In this document: positions 49,375 through 57,854 of the stretch, one piece after another
Numbering within the stretch: the stretch's first letter is position 1
Layout of the letters: every line of letters starts with the position of its first letter
Assembly (NCBI RefSeq): GCF_003287735.1
Contig: NZ_NSCM01000011.1
Location: 22,931-86,930 of the forward strand
DNA from: Photorhabdus bodei
GTDB taxonomy: Bacteria > Pseudomonadota > Gammaproteobacteria > Enterobacterales > Enterobacteriaceae
Length of the DNA stretch: 64,000 nucleotides
Reading direction: 5' to 3'
Notes under the pieces: generated by a model
What the model was told of the DNA's origin: nothing
Database searches by the model: none
The model's input: the letters and a program-made list of their open reading frames with translations, nothing else
Translations under genes and position numbers: made by a program

Positions 49375-50856
49375 ATGCCAACAACACCAACTTATCCTGG
49401 CGTCTATATTGAAGAAGATGCATCACTGGCTCTCTCCGTTAGCCAAGGGAATACGGCAATCCCGGTTTTTATTGGCCGTTTCTCACCGAAAAAAATCAGC
49501 GCAACACCACAAATAACACGCGTGAGTAGCTGGTTGGATTTCACTAATCTGTTCAATGTGGGTTGTATTACGTCGGTAACCGTCAAATCAACTGAGTCTA
49601 CTCCCCCCCCTTCCCTTTCTGTTCCTAAGAAAAGCGAAGGTAATGCAGATACCAAACACAATGTAGAAGACAAACATAATGTAGAAGACAAAAGCAATGC
49701 AAAAACCAAACACATTGCAGAAACTAAAGCTAATGCGGAAGTCCAAGACTATGCAGCAGTTGTCCCTGTAACACAGCCTACTCACGTAGACGGTAAAAGC
49801 CCCCATTACATTCATCAGATGATTACCGTAACCTACACGACAAGCAGTGATGCTTTAAAACTTTATTTCCAAAATGGTGGCGGTCCCTGCTATATCCTAC
49901 CAATTGCTGATACCAAAGATATTACGCTGGCATTAATCCCTGAGTTAATTAAGCAGGCTTTAGAAATTACCTTAATCGTCTGCCCTGAACAAGATTCTAA
50001 TTACCAGAGCAAAATATATAACAATCTGACATCTTCATTATTAAATGAAGGCTATTTCCTTATCGCTGATAATCAGGATAAAGAAACCGCACTCAATGTT
50101 ATCCCGCAATCACAAACCGCGACTTATTATCCTGCGGTTAAAGTCTCACAACTTATTCAGATGGAGGAGAGTAGCGTCACGGTTTCAGGTTATCAGGATG
50201 CAAAAGTTACCAATCTGGCAGAACTCAAACAGCAAAACTCAGGACTCTATAAGCAAGTTATCGAGGCAATAAAACAAAAAATTGCAGAGAACAAAAACCT
50301 CATTCCTGCCAGTGCAGTCATGGCTGGTGTCTATTGCGCCACTGACGCCAGCCGCGGCGTCTGGAAAGCACCGGCGAATGTTGTTCTCAGCGGAATTAGT
50401 GATGTAGCGGATCGGCTCAGCGACAATGAACAAAGCACCATAAATCAAAAAGGCATCAATGCTATCCGTTATTTCAGTAACAAAGGATTTGTCGTCTGGG
50501 GCGCTCGTACTCTGCAAGATGATGACAACTGGCGCTACATTCCGGTTCGGCGTTTATTTAATGCGGCAGAACGGGATATCAAGCAAGCCATGCGATTTGC
50601 CGTTTTTGAACCCAATAGCCAACCTACTTGGGAACGCGTTCGGTCAGCCATTGATAACTATCTGCATCAACTCTGGCAACAAGGAGCGCTGGCCGGTAAT
50701 AGCCCGCAGGAAGCCTATTTTGTCCAGATTGGTCAAGGTGTCACCATGTCCGACACTGACATTAAACAAGGCAAAATGGTGGTCAAGGTTGGCATGGCGG
50801 CGGTCCGTCCGGCTGAATTTATCATCCTGCAATTTTCGCAAAATGTAACACAGTAA
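49375..50856 (+). CDS. pvc3: PVC sheath protein Pvc3 with variable insertion
   Basis: 493 residues, a paralogue of Pvc2 with the same ends (MPTTPTYPGVYIEEDAS and RPAEFIILQF) but about 130 residues longer. The extra mass lies at about residues 60-150 and includes a run of six hexapeptide repeats of the type x-N-A/V-E-D/T-K (nt 49639-49746), likely displayed on the outside of the sheath. It begins 11 bp after pvc2 with CGGAGG before the ATG. Confidence 0.92.
   Translation: MPTTPTYPGVYIEEDASLALSVSQGNTAIPVFIGRFSPKKISATPQITRVSSWLDFTNLFNVGCITSVTVKSTESTPPPSLSVPKKSEGNADTKHNVEDKHNVEDKSNAKTKHIAETKANAEVQDYAAVVPVTQPTHVDGKSPHYIHQMITVTYTTSSDALKLYFQNGGGPCYILPIADTKDITLALIPELIKQALEITLIVCPEQDSNYQSKIYNNLTSSLLNEGYFLIADNQDKETALNVIPQSQTATYYPAVKVSQLIQMEESSVTVSGYQDAKVTNLAELKQQNSGLYKQVIEAIKQKIAENKNLIPASAVMAGVYCATDASRGVWKAPANVVLSGISDVADRLSDNEQSTINQKGINAIRYFSNKGFVVWGARTLQDDDNWRYIPVRRLFNAAERDIKQAMRFAVFEPNSQPTWERVRSAIDNYLHQLWQQGALAGNSPQEAYFVQIGQGVTMSDTDIKQGKMVVKVGMAAVRPAEFIILQFSQNVTQ
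49639..49746 (+). repeat. 18-nt x 6 in-frame repeat within pvc3
   Basis: Six consecutive 18-nt units (e.g. CACAATGTAGAAGACAAA at 49657 and CATAATGTAGAAGACAAA at 49675) encode GNADTK, HNVEDK, HNVEDK, SNAKTK, HIAETK and ANAEVQ. Units 2 and 3 differ at two bases; the others are more diverged. Confidence 0.9.
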
Positions 50857-50904
50857 CCGTACTGAGGCGCGGTTCGCCGCGCCTGTTCTATTGAGGAACC
50901 GAGA

Positions 50905-52098
50905 ATGGAAATCACACAGCCCGGCGTCACCATCACGGAAAACCTGATATCCCAGCAACAAGATGAGGCGTTTATCGGTGTACCGGTTTTTATTGGTTAC
51001 ACCGCAAAAAGTCCAGACAACCAAACCGCCGTCAAGTTAAATAGCCTGACCGACTTTACCCTGTCATTTGGTGAATCAGGATTAACGTACTATTCCGTGC
51101 GTCACTTTTTTGACAACGGGGGTCAACAAGCCTATGTACTGTCGTTAGGATCTGATGAACCACGCGGCAATTTTCAATCATTGAGCTCTACCCTACAACA
51201 AGATTGGGTTAAACAAGCAATTGCGGCACAGAGTGCTATCACGCTGATTGTGGTCCCCGATATTGTCTATCTGAATCAGATGGATGCTCCCGATTCAGAA
51301 ATCGATCAATACGACAAGATTCAGTTCTGGCTACAATTTTGGCAATCAGTACTTAACCTCTGCCAGTGCCGACGCGGCATCATGGGATTGCTGGATGCCC
51401 CCGATGATCCCGCACTGGCCGCGGAATGTTTAACGCAGCTCTCTTCCAGTTATCGGCAATGGGGCGCCGTATACTGGCCAAGATTGAACAGTGCCTATCA
51501 GGAACAAGATCGGTCTGTTGTTCTTTCGCCGACTGCGGCGGTGGCCGCCATCATTCAGCGTAACGATAACCAAATGGCGGTCTGGCACGCACCCGCGAAC
51601 GTCGCATTAGCCAAGGTGATAAGCCCAATACGCTCTCACATTGAAGCCGATGCCCTGTTTAATCAGGATGGCCCTTCGTTGAATCTGGTTCGCAGCTTCC
51701 CCGGCAAAGGGATAAAGATCTGGGGATGCCGCACGCTGGACAACACCCCCGACTCCCCTTGGCGCTATATACAAACTCGCCGTCTGGTTTCTTATATCGA
51801 AGCCCATATGACTCAACTGGGCCGGGCCTTTGTGTTCGAACCTAACAACGCCATCACCTGGATGAAGTTTAAAGGTCAGGCTTACAACTGGTTACGTCAG
51901 TTATGGCTAAACGGCGGACTGCGCGGTACGCAGGAAGATCAAGCTTTCGAGGTGTTACTGGGGGTTGACGAATCAATGAGCGAAGCGGATCTGCGGGCCG
52001 GGAAAATGATCATGAAGATCAGGCTGGCGCTGTTAATTCCGGCGGAATTTATCGAGTTGAATCTGACATTTGATACCCGTACCGGGATCACCCATTAA
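50905..52098 (+). CDS. pvc4: PVC sheath protein Pvc4
   Basis: 397 residues, the third and most diverged sheath paralogue: MEITQPGVTITENLIS at the start, KGIKIWGCRTLDN and PWRYIQTRRLVSYIEAH in the middle, and the C-terminal IPAEFIELNLTF. In eCIS particles this type forms the sheath layer nearest to the baseplate (family knowledge). TTGAGGAACC precedes the ATG. Confidence 0.9.
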   Translation: MEITQPGVTITENLISQQQDEAFIGVPVFIGYTAKSPDNQTAVKLNSLTDFTLSFGESGLTYYSVRHFFDNGGQQAYVLSLGSDEPRGNFQSLSSTLQQDWVKQAIAAQSAITLIVVPDIVYLNQMDAPDSEIDQYDKIQFWLQFWQSVLNLCQCRRGIMGLLDAPDDPALAAECLTQLSSSYRQWGAVYWPRLNSAYQEQDRSVVLSPTAAVAAIIQRNDNQMAVWHAPANVALAKVISPIRSHIEADALFNQDGPSLNLVRSFPGKGIKIWGCRTLDNTPDSPWRYIQTRRLVSYIEAHMTQLGRAFVFEPNNAITWMKFKGQAYNWLRQLWLNGGLRGTQEDQAFEVLLGVDESMSEADLRAGKMIMKIRLALLIPAEFIELNLTFDTRTGITH

Positions 52099-52111
52099 AC
52101 AGGGGCAAAAT

Positions 52112-52570
52112 ATGAACAATTTATACACCCCGTCGGTGTCACACCGTTTTATCGCCAGTTTTCTGTTTAACAATATCCCCAGCCCACTCGACATTGCTTT
52201 CCAACGGATATCGGGTTTGAGCCGTGAACTGCAAACCACCCAACACAGTCAGGGCGGAGAAAATGCCAGAAATGTTTGGCTAGCCGAGAAGATCCAGCAT
52301 GGCAGTTTGGTTCTGGAACGCGGCGTGATGACCGTGACACCGCTGACTTGGGTGTTTGATCGCGTCCTGCGCGGCGAGAAAGCGGTGTATGCCGATGTGG
52401 TCATCATGCTACTGAATGAACATTCAGTTCCCGTAGCAAGCTGGACATTAAGTAACGCCCTGCCGGTTCGCTGGTCTACCGGCGACCTTGATGCCAATAG
52501 CAATACGGTTTTGGTGAATGCACTGGAATTACGTTATCAGGATATGCGCTGGTTAGGAGTGAAAGTATGA
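52112..52570 (+). CDS. pvc5: PVC tube-initiator protein Pvc5
   Basis: 152 residues, gp19-like tube family: [46 protein letters not shown] and [10 protein letters not shown]. Its homologue joins the tube to the spike complex in eCIS. The open frame begins at 52070 inside pvc4, but the ATG at 52112 has GGGGCAAAAT upstream and matches the family start. It ends in an ATGA overlap with pvc6. Confidence 0.9.
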   Translation: MNNLYTPSVSHRFIASFLFNNIPSPLDIAFQRISGLSRELQTTQHSQGGENARNVWLAEKIQHGSLVLERGVMTVTPLTWVFDRVLRGEKAVYADVVIMLLNEHSVPVASWTLSNALPVRWSTGDLDANSNTVLVNALELRYQDMRWLGVKV

Positions 52571-52746
52571 CTGTTGAAATTAAAGAGTTGATTATTCAGG
52601 CTAAAGTGACCGACTCAGCGAGTCACTCCGTCGCGCCACAAACACTGGCGCAGGAAGCGCTGGACAATGCCCACCTGATTGAAAAGGTGAAACAAGCCGT
52701 GTTAGATGCATTGCGTGAAACAGGAGGTCATTATGAGCTTAATTGA
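52567..52746 (+). CDS. pvc6: PVC small protein Pvc6 (DUF5908)
   Basis: 59 residues: [17 protein letters not shown] then a helical C-terminal half. It resembles the DUF5908 proteins that sit at this position in eCIS operons; no structural role is firmly known. Its ATG overlaps the pvc5 stop (ATGA) and its end overlaps the start of pvc7 by 14 bp, so the whole block is translationally coupled. Too short for a usual ORF cut-off. Confidence 0.82.
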   Translation: MTVEIKELIIQAKVTDSASHSVAPQTLAQEALDNAHLIEKVKQAVLDALRETGGHYELN

Positions 52747-53416
52747 ACGCAGCCTGTCCAAACTCACCCTCACTGCTTTCAAGGACCGCGAGGGGAAAAC
52801 CTCGGTAGGCAGTTTACAGGCAATGTATAACCCCGATGCCATCCAGCTCGATTATCAAACCCGTTATCAGCAGGATGAAAGCGTTAACAGTGCCAACCAA
52901 AGCAGCCGCTATGTGTTATCCCAACCGGCTGGCCTGTCATTAGTCCTGCTATTTGATGCCACCATGCCCGGTAACAACACCCCGGTAGAAACCCAACTGG
53001 CAACGCTAAAAGCCCTGTGTGCCGTGGATGCCAGTACTCACGTCCCCCACTTTCTTAAAATTAAATGGGGCAAAATGCGTTGGGAAAACAAAGGCTATTT
53101 TGCTTGCCGTGCCAGCGGCCTTAGCATCAGTTACACCCTGTTTGACCGGGACGCCACACCGTTGCGGGCCAGCGCTACCTTATCTCTGGTAGCAGATGAA
53201 AGCTTTGTGATTCAAGCCACCGAGCAGCAGTTAAAATCGCCCCCGGCTACTGCGGTTAACGTCACGGATATGCTCTCCCTGCCCTTGATCGCCTTAAGCG
53301 CCGGAGCATCCTTGGCGGGGGGTATTGATTATCTCTCGCTGGCCTGGCAAAACGGCCTGGATAATCTTGATGACTTTACCCCCGGGCAAACACTGCAAGC
53401 CAAGGGGGATGCATGA
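52733..53416 (+). CDS. pvc7: PVC tube/baseplate adaptor Pvc7
   Basis: 227 residues. CIS tube protein N-terminal domain ([22 protein letters not shown]) followed by a second domain and a C-terminal helical tail after [18 protein letters not shown]. It matches the LysM-like adaptor that follows pvc6 in eCIS loci and links tube or sheath to spike. ATG 52733 is chosen for its AGGAGGTCAT ribosome binding site, in preference to the more upstream frame start at 52706. Confidence 0.88.
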   Translation: MSLIERSLSKLTLTAFKDREGKTSVGSLQAMYNPDAIQLDYQTRYQQDESVNSANQSSRYVLSQPAGLSLVLLFDATMPGNNTPVETQLATLKALCAVDASTHVPHFLKIKWGKMRWENKGYFACRASGLSISYTLFDRDATPLRASATLSLVADESFVIQATEQQLKSPPATAVNVTDMLSLPLIALSAGASLAGGIDYLSLAWQNGLDNLDDFTPGQTLQAKGDA

Positions 53417-55014
53417 AGATACCTGCGATAACGCTCAAAATAGGCGTCAAAACCCTCAACCACTTTACGGTTATCAGCCTGACAGTAAACCATCATATCA
53501 ATGGCATCCCTTCGGCTAACATCACCTTAGGTATTGCCGGTGATGCAAATCATATCTTTGATGCCAAGGCGCAAGCTGAACTGGCAAGCTGCCATCCGAA
53601 TCATGAGCTTAGCGTGCAGATTGAAAAAACCGTGGTGTTTAAGGGGAACATTGTTCGGCAAACATTGGGGCTTAAAGGTCAGGACAGCATCATTACTCTG
53701 ACCGCCAAACATTCGCTGCAAAAATTAACTCACAACTTCCACTCACAACTGTTCAACAAACAGAGTGATGAGGCGATTATCAAGAAGTTGTTTAGCCAAG
53801 CGGGTATCCCTGTCACGATAAAACAAGCGCCTCAGCTTAAAACGGTGCATGAGCAAATGGTACAGTTTCGCTGTAATGACTGGACTTTTCTAAAAAGTCG
53901 GCTGTTCGCGACCCACAGCTGGCTACTGCCCGGTAACGATAGCGTGACGCTGGTTTCCCCGGAATCACTGAATCGGTCAACCGTACATACCATCCACCAG
54001 CGGGCTAACCATCAGGATGCGGTGTTATTTGAAGCTAATCTGCAATGGGATAATCAACGTAGCCCCAAAACCGTGAGTGTACAGTCCTGGGATATCGCCC
54101 AACAAAAACTGTCTCAAGCCCATCAGGCAAAAAGCAGCGGACTGGGTCGCAATCAACTCGCCACAGATAACCTGACATCATTGACCAACCAAGCATGGCA
54201 ATGGGTTTTCAGCTATCCATTGGACAATGAACAGGCCAAACAGCTTGCTCAAGGTATCCTGAATAACCGCCGAAGTCATAACGTCTCCGGTAGTTTTGAG
54301 GTTGAAGGCGATAACCGTTATCAAGCCGGCGATATTCTGGCGTTAAGCGGCTTTGGTCAAGGGATGGATGGTCAGGCGATTATCACTGGTGTCAGTCAGA
54401 CCATCAATCAACGGCAAGGCTGGCGCACTCGGCTAACGCTGGGGCTACTGCCGGAAACAGAGCAAGTTGTACCGCAGGCGAAAGAGTTGCATGTCGGGAT
54501 CGTGGAAAAATATCAGCGAGATAGCCAGTCACTGGGGCGTATTCCGGTCAAAATCCCGGCGTTAAACTTAACCAATGGCATCCTTTTTGCCCGCTTAGGT
54601 AAGCCTTACGCCAGCCATGAAAGCGGTTTCTGCTTTTACCCGGAACCGGGGGATGAAGTGATTATCGGCTTCTTTGAATGTGATCCGCGCTTCCCGGTGA
54701 TATTAGGCTCGATGCACAACCCGAAAAATAAATCACCAGTAGAACCCAGTGAAAAGAATCCGGTGAAAACCTTAGTGATTAAACAAGGGGAAAATCAGCA
54801 GGCATTACTCTTTAATCATAAAGATAAAACACTCGCATTGAATAGCGGAAAAAACACCTTATCTCTGCAACAGGATAAAGATATCACGCTTAATTCCGCT
54901 AAGAATCTTATTACCCAAGCTCAGGAAATTAAAATAGAGGCGAAAAAATCTCTATCCGCCTCAGGTAAATCCGGCGTAGATATTAAAGGTGCGAAGATTA
55001 ATCTAACCCAATAA
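53413..55014 (+). CDS. pvc8: PVC central spike Pvc8 (VgrG-like)
   Basis: 533 residues. gp27-like N-terminal hub with ITLKIGVKTLNHFTVISL, a long linker to the gp5-like OB fold (about residues 360-440, GIVEKYQRDSQSLGRIPVKI and EPGDEVIIGFFE) and a C-terminal beta-helix of repetitive strands (LNSAKNLITQAQEIKIEAKK). It is the trimeric spike that Pvc10 caps. The ATG overlaps the pvc7 stop. Confidence 0.93.
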   Translation: MKIPAITLKIGVKTLNHFTVISLTVNHHINGIPSANITLGIAGDANHIFDAKAQAELASCHPNHELSVQIEKTVVFKGNIVRQTLGLKGQDSIITLTAKHSLQKLTHNFHSQLFNKQSDEAIIKKLFSQAGIPVTIKQAPQLKTVHEQMVQFRCNDWTFLKSRLFATHSWLLPGNDSVTLVSPESLNRSTVHTIHQRANHQDAVLFEANLQWDNQRSPKTVSVQSWDIAQQKLSQAHQAKSSGLGRNQLATDNLTSLTNQAWQWVFSYPLDNEQAKQLAQGILNNRRSHNVSGSFEVEGDNRYQAGDILALSGFGQGMDGQAIITGVSQTINQRQGWRTRLTLGLLPETEQVVPQAKELHVGIVEKYQRDSQSLGRIPVKIPALNLTNGILFARLGKPYASHESGFCFYPEPGDEVIIGFFECDPRFPVILGSMHNPKNKSPVEPSEKNPVKTLVIKQGENQQALLFNHKDKTLALNSGKNTLSLQQDKDITLNSAKNLITQAQEIKIEAKKSLSASGKSGVDIKGAKINLTQ

Positions 55015-55026
55015 TAAGGTCATGAG

Positions 55027-55518
55027 ATGACAAACAAAGCATTAGCCAATAAAGCATCAGCCGATAAAGTATTAGCCGATATTTACGGTCAGGGTTGGGC
55101 CTTTCCGCTGCAATTTTCTATTAAAGATGGTACGTATAAAGATAGCACGCATCCTGAAATAGCAACCGGCGTCACCATGGCGGAAGGGGCCGAAAATGTC
55201 CGCCAAAATATGAAAATTCTTTTTCTCACCGAACCCGGCGAACGAATTATGCGAGAGAATTATGGTTGCGGCCTGAATGATTATCTGTTTGCCAATATTC
55301 GTGACGAAATGATGGCAGAAATTCAAACCCGGATTGAAGAACGGGTATTACGTTATGAACCCCGCGCCGATATCAGCGAGATCCAGGTGAACCAGAGAAC
55401 CGACCTGCCCAATACCTTGCATATTCAGGTCACCTACACACTGAGAGGCAGCGAAATCAGCCAGCAAATTGAAGGTGCCCTCGAAGTGAATGAAGGCCGG
55501 GTACAGGTGAGTTTATGA
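55027..55518 (+). CDS. pvc9: PVC baseplate protein Pvc9 (gp25-like)
   Basis: 163 residues, T4 gp25-like: MTLAEGAENVRQNMKILFLTEPGERI-type motif with the EPGERIMREN core (TEPGERIMRENYGCGL). gp25 homologues seed sheath assembly on the baseplate. A short low-complexity N-terminus (LANKASADKVLAD) precedes the domain. AAGGTCATGAG lies upstream of the ATG; the stop overlaps pvc10. Confidence 0.92.
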   Translation: MTNKALANKASADKVLADIYGQGWAFPLQFSIKDGTYKDSTHPEIATGVTMAEGAENVRQNMKILFLTEPGERIMRENYGCGLNDYLFANIRDEMMAEIQTRIEERVLRYEPRADISEIQVNQRTDLPNTLHIQVTYTLRGSEISQQIEGALEVNEGRVQVSL

Positions 55519-55931
55519 GTAAACAACTGGTGGTGGATGGCGACACCTTGCTGTTCGAGCCGTTATTTGGCAACCGACAAGTCACCATTCTGGGGCCGGC
55601 AACCATCCGCGGTAGCGGACACCCCCAAATTCAGGGCAAAAAGATCGTTATGGTCGGTGATGAAAAAAAGGTGCAACTTCAAGCGCAATATATCACTCCA
55701 AGCCACCCGGTTCCCGGCATGGGGATGGTCACCATTGCTCAATTGGATGCCAGCCAGCAGGTAAACTTCTGCCGCAGCCCTGCCACGGTAATTGTCGTCG
55801 GGCAACAATTTATCGCCCGATTTACCCCGACACAGCCAGCCAATAATCCATCGAGCGGCCCGGATGTGACCGCCCCCAGTATGGGCAAAGGCCGGTTTAT
55901 TGCCAGCCAATATGTAGTCACTGCCGGATAA
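55515..55931 (+). CDS. pvc10: PVC tip protein Pvc10 (PAAR-like)
   Basis: 138 residues. Small beta-rich protein of the PAAR-like eCIS group: VDGDTLLFEPLFGNRQVTILGPATIRGSG, then several short strands up to the C-terminal FIASQYVVTAG. It would sharpen the tip of the Pvc8 spike. The ATG overlaps the pvc9 stop by 4 bp. The family is assigned partly from position after the gp25-like gene. Confidence 0.82.
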   Translation: MSKQLVVDGDTLLFEPLFGNRQVTILGPATIRGSGHPQIQGKKIVMVGDEKKVQLQAQYITPSHPVPGMGMVTIAQLDASQQVNFCRSPATVIVVGQQFIARFTPTQPANNPSSGPDVTAPSMGKGRFIASQYVVTAG

Positions 55932-56027
55932 ATAATCTCTTTAACTTTATTTTAAATAACAATATTTTCAAATAATCACGATCCCTGAAAATTTATCGGG
56001 AATAATTACATAATAGGTGGTAAAAAT

Positions 56028-57854
56028 ATGGGAAAAGCCGAGTTAGAAAATAAACTCTCTGCTATTGTGCCGGATACTGTATTTAAACTTGATGAAAGAA
56101 GTACGCTAGATATTTTAAATTGGCTTAAAGCTTACGCTAAAGAAATCCCTTTCGATCAAGAGAAAAAACAGTTCTGGGATAGTTTTTACTTTATTCAAGA
56201 AAATAATCCTCAACAACTAGCGGATATTTACCAAAATGTGAATAAAGCCGATGGTCGATTACCCGCTCATCAAGCTTTTGTTTTGGCTTTTTTAACGTTA
56301 TTAGAAACAACTAATCGATTATTAAATACCTTTCCGGCCCGGCACCGTGATCTTTATTACCGGGAATTATTGGGGCTCAAACCTAAAAAAGCCCAAGCGG
56401 ATAAAGTTGCTATCGAAATTACGCTGAATACTGACAACCCAGAATTTCTGGTAGCCCAAGGAACACTGTTTGATGCGGGGCAAGACAATACCGGTAATCC
56501 GTTACAATATGCATCTGATACGGATTTACTGGCGAATCAGGGAAAGTTAACCGATCTGCGTTGGTATCGGAAAGTTGGTAATGCCTGGAAATCAGCAATA
56601 CTATTAAGCGACTCAGACAACATTGAATTCCCCAAAAACGGTATTCAACTTTTTAGCGAAACATCCAATGCTCTTAAAGTTCAATCTGACCACCTGAATT
56701 GGGGCGAAGCAAATATATCGTCATTAACCCATGACACATTCTACTTAGGTTTTACCAATGTATCACCGGGACAAACTCTATCTCTCTATTGGCAATTAGC
56801 AGGCATTAAATCGCTCGCGTTATCTTGGTCTTATCTCAACAACAGCAATAGCTGGAGCAAATTAGACAAATTAGTTGACGACCAAACCCATAACCTGTTT
56901 GACCGGGGTATCTGGCGCACTTTATTGCCACAGGATGCTGCAAATCAGGCCGCTTTGATGCCGACGGGACGCTACTGGCTGAAAGCCGAGATAACTCATC
57001 AGACCGATCCTCAAGATTACCCACGTATTAAGGGCTTGTTGTATAACGCTACCACGGCGACATTAGTCAATGGAGAAACCGTTGAACAGGATCACTTTAT
57101 CAACGGATTAGCCGCCGACAGCATTAAACAGCCGGTCAATGCATCCCCTGCAATCAGTGGCGTCACTCAACCTTGGGCCTCTTGGGATGGTCATCCGAAA
57201 GAAACAGAACAAGCCTTTCTGACGCGGCTCCCGGCTCGGTTATCTCACCGTAACCGGGCGCTGAGTTGGGGCAACATTGTCACCTTATTAAAAGAGCAAT
57301 TCATCAGCCTTTTTGATGTCAAATACCCTTCTGCCAGTGAATTAACCAAAATCCCGGCACCGGAAAAACAGCAACTGATTGTGATCCCTGACAGCCGTTA
57401 CAAAGATAACGATGATGCGCTGCGTCCAAAATTAAACCCCGCTCGGCTGGCAGAAATGGTCGAATGGATCAAACAACTCAGCAGCCCTTGGGCAACCCTT
57501 GAGATCAGCAATCCCACTTACGTTGACGTTAATGTGAACTACCAAGTGACCTTTATCGCAGGTGTTAACCCCGACTACGGATATCATCAGCTACAACAGG
57601 AGTTAAGCCGCAAATATATGCCGTGGGGCGAAAATGCCGCTATCGGCGTGACAGTCGGTAATCGCATTGATTATTACCAGTTATTAGCCACGATCCAGCA
57701 ATCTCCTCTGGTGGAACGCGTCACCGATTTAAGCGTAACCATCGCTAACCGAGTCACCGGTGCCGTGGGTAAAAGTATCGAAGCCGCCGATGATGAAGTG
57801 CTGATTTTAGTCTGGCCAGAGCCGCGCCCCTTAAACCAAGGAGTTAACCAATGA
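56028..57854 (+). CDS. pvc11: PVC baseplate wedge Pvc11 (gp6/J-like)
   Basis: 608 residues. The N-terminal half is eCIS specific, with FVLAFLTLLETTNRLLNTFPARHRDLYY; the C-terminal half has the baseplate J-like segment LPARLSHRNRALSWGNIVTLL and the final LVERVTDLSVTIANRVTGAVG. It is one wedge component of the baseplate, which triggers sheath contraction. A 96-bp AT-rich gap separates it from pvc10; it overlaps pvc12 by 4 bp. Confidence 0.87.
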   Translation: MGKAELENKLSAIVPDTVFKLDERSTLDILNWLKAYAKEIPFDQEKKQFWDSFYFIQENNPQQLADIYQNVNKADGRLPAHQAFVLAFLTLLETTNRLLNTFPARHRDLYYRELLGLKPKKAQADKVAIEITLNTDNPEFLVAQGTLFDAGQDNTGNPLQYASDTDLLANQGKLTDLRWYRKVGNAWKSAILLSDSDNIEFPKNGIQLFSETSNALKVQSDHLNWGEANISSLTHDTFYLGFTNVSPGQTLSLYWQLAGIKSLALSWSYLNNSNSWSKLDKLVDDQTHNLFDRGIWRTLLPQDAANQAALMPTGRYWLKAEITHQTDPQDYPRIKGLLYNATTATLVNGETVEQDHFINGLAADSIKQPVNASPAISGVTQPWASWDGHPKETEQAFLTRLPARLSHRNRALSWGNIVTLLKEQFISLFDVKYPSASELTKIPAPEKQQLIVIPDSRYKDNDDALRPKLNPARLAEMVEWIKQLSSPWATLEISNPTYVDVNVNYQVTFIAGVNPDYGYHQLQQELSRKYMPWGENAAIGVTVGNRIDYYQLLATIQQSPLVERVTDLSVTIANRVTGAVGKSIEAADDEVLILVWPEPRPLNQGVNQ

